DNA of 5,246 nucleotides, from NCBI GenBank assembly GCA_019242065.1, contig JAFAWJ010000788.1:1-5246 (forward strand), read 5' to 3'. The notes beneath the pieces are model-generated. The model was not told the origin of the DNA, did no database searches, and worked only from the letters and a program-made list of their open reading frames with translations. Made by a program: the position numbers and the translations under genes. This stretch comes from Chloroflexota bacterium (GTDB lineage: Bacteria; Chloroflexota; UBA6077; CF-72). Position 1 is the first letter of the stretch. The number at the start of each line of letters is the position of its first letter. Below are positions 4,613 to 5,246 of this stretch, piece after piece.

Positions 4613-5246
4613 ATGAAGCGCTCCATGATGTGTGGCGACGTCCGCGCCGACCACATCGGCCAGTCCATCATCCTCCAGGGGTGGGTGCATACCGTCCGCG
4701 ATCACGGCGGCCTCATCTTCGTCGACCTGCGCGATCGCGCCGGCATCGTCCAGGCCGTGGTCAACCCCGCCAGTCACGCGGCCGCCTTCGAGACTGCCTC
4801 CACCCTGCGCGACGAGTTCGTCGTCGAGATCCACGGTCAGGTCGAGCGTCGACCGGCCGGCAGCGACAACCCGCGCCTGCCCACCGGCGAGATCGAAGTG
4901 CACGCCTCGGACGTGATCGTCCTCAATCCGTGTCTGCCGCTGCCCTTCCCGGTGGCCGAGGAGGCGCAGGTCGACGAGCGTGTCCGACTCCAGTATCGCT
5001 ATATCGACCTGCGGCGACCGCGCATGGCGCGGAATCTGATCCTGCGCCACAAGGTCCTCAAGTTCATCCGCGACTTCCTCAGCGACGCGGGCTTCCTCGA
5101 GATCGAGACGCCGATTCTGGCCAATCCGACCCCGGAAGGTGCGCGCGATTACCTGGTGCCGAGTCGTCTGCACCCTGGCGGTTTTTACGCGCTGCCGCAG
5201 AGCCCGCAGCAGTTCAAGCAGCTCAGCATGGTGGCCGGCGTCGACC
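4613..5246 (+). CDS. aspS: Aspartyl-tRNA synthetase, N-terminal part (runs off right edge)
   Basis: AspRS is a cytoplasmic class II aminoacyl-tRNA synthetase that charges tRNA-Asp. The first 211 codons are present. Residues 1 to about 105 are the OB-fold anticodon-binding domain, including GWVHTVRDHGGLIFVDLRD (23-41) and PTGEIEV (90-96). Then comes RYIDLRRPRM (129-138) leading to class II motif 1, with FLEIETP (161-167) ending in the conserved Pro167. TPEGARDYLVPSR (173-185) and ALPQSPQQFKQL (193-204) are the classic aspartate/ATP-site segments of bacterial AspRS. Motifs 2 and 3 and the bacterial insertion domain lie beyond the window. His31 and Gly83 match, by position and context, two residues linked in Pseudomonas aeruginosa AspRS to recognition of tRNA-Asn as well, so this may be a non-discriminating enzyme. 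The start is the ATG at 4613; downstream ATGs at residues 5 and 6 would cut into the conserved domain start. Confidence 0.95.
   Translation, partial: MKRSMMCGDVRADHIGQSIILQGWVHTVRDHGGLIFVDLRDRAGIVQAVVNPASHAAAFETASTLRDEFVVEIHGQVERRPAGSDNPRLPTGEIEVHASDVIVLNPCLPLPFPVAEEAQVDERVRLQYRYIDLRRPRMARNLILRHKVLKFIRDFLSDAGFLEIETPILANPTPEGARDYLVPSRLHPGGFYALPQSPQQFKQLSMVAGVD

Noticed and set aside
4595..5173. Minus-strand open frame of 192 codons over aspS
   Set aside because: It is fully antisense to conserved AspRS motifs, and its Asp/Val/Leu-rich translation is the typical by-product of GC-rich codon usage.

Overview
The window is a GC-rich bacterial chromosomal segment carrying six housekeeping or metabolic genes and no mobile-element gene. 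Family resemblance of the proteins (the KSHGLGNDY form of DapF, the DDIQD...DDLLGVWG prenyl synthase, a DUF998 membrane protein next to hemW) and the near absence of Shine-Dalgarno sequences suggest a Chloroflexota-like bacterium. That placement is an inference from remembered family patterns, not from a search.

Layout, left to right. (1) 1-176, minus strand: first 58 codons of dapF (diaminopimelate epimerase, lysine/peptidoglycan precursor pathway), running off the left edge. (2) 250-1305, minus strand: a zinc-binding medium-chain dehydrogenase/reductase, probably co-oriented with dapF across a 73-bp gap. (3) 1306-1673: a 368-bp divergent intergenic region whose middle is AT-richer than its surroundings. 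It holds four related 20-bp imperfect palindromes (half-site consensus TTGCTYAGTA), three of them exactly 38 bp apart. (4) 1674-2765, plus strand: a polyprenyl (probably C15-C20) diphosphate synthase. (5) 2720-3910, minus strand: hemW, the radical-SAM heme chaperone, convergent with the prenyl synthase and overlapping its 3' end by 46 bp. (6) 3910-4539, minus strand: a six-helix DUF998 membrane protein whose stop codon shares one base with the hemW start (TGATG), so the two form an operon. (7) 4613-5246, plus strand: the first 211 codons of aspS (aspartyl-tRNA synthetase), divergent from the DUF998-hemW operon and running off the right edge.

No single pathway links all the genes. The main unexplained feature is the palindrome array at 1407-1563. 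It lies almost centred between the starts of the oxidoreductase and the prenyl synthase and looks like a multi-operator control region for a dimeric regulator not encoded in this window. Secondary points are an AspRS with the residues associated with non-discriminating enzymes, the tight coupling of an unknown membrane protein to hemW, and the general lack of Shine-Dalgarno sequences.
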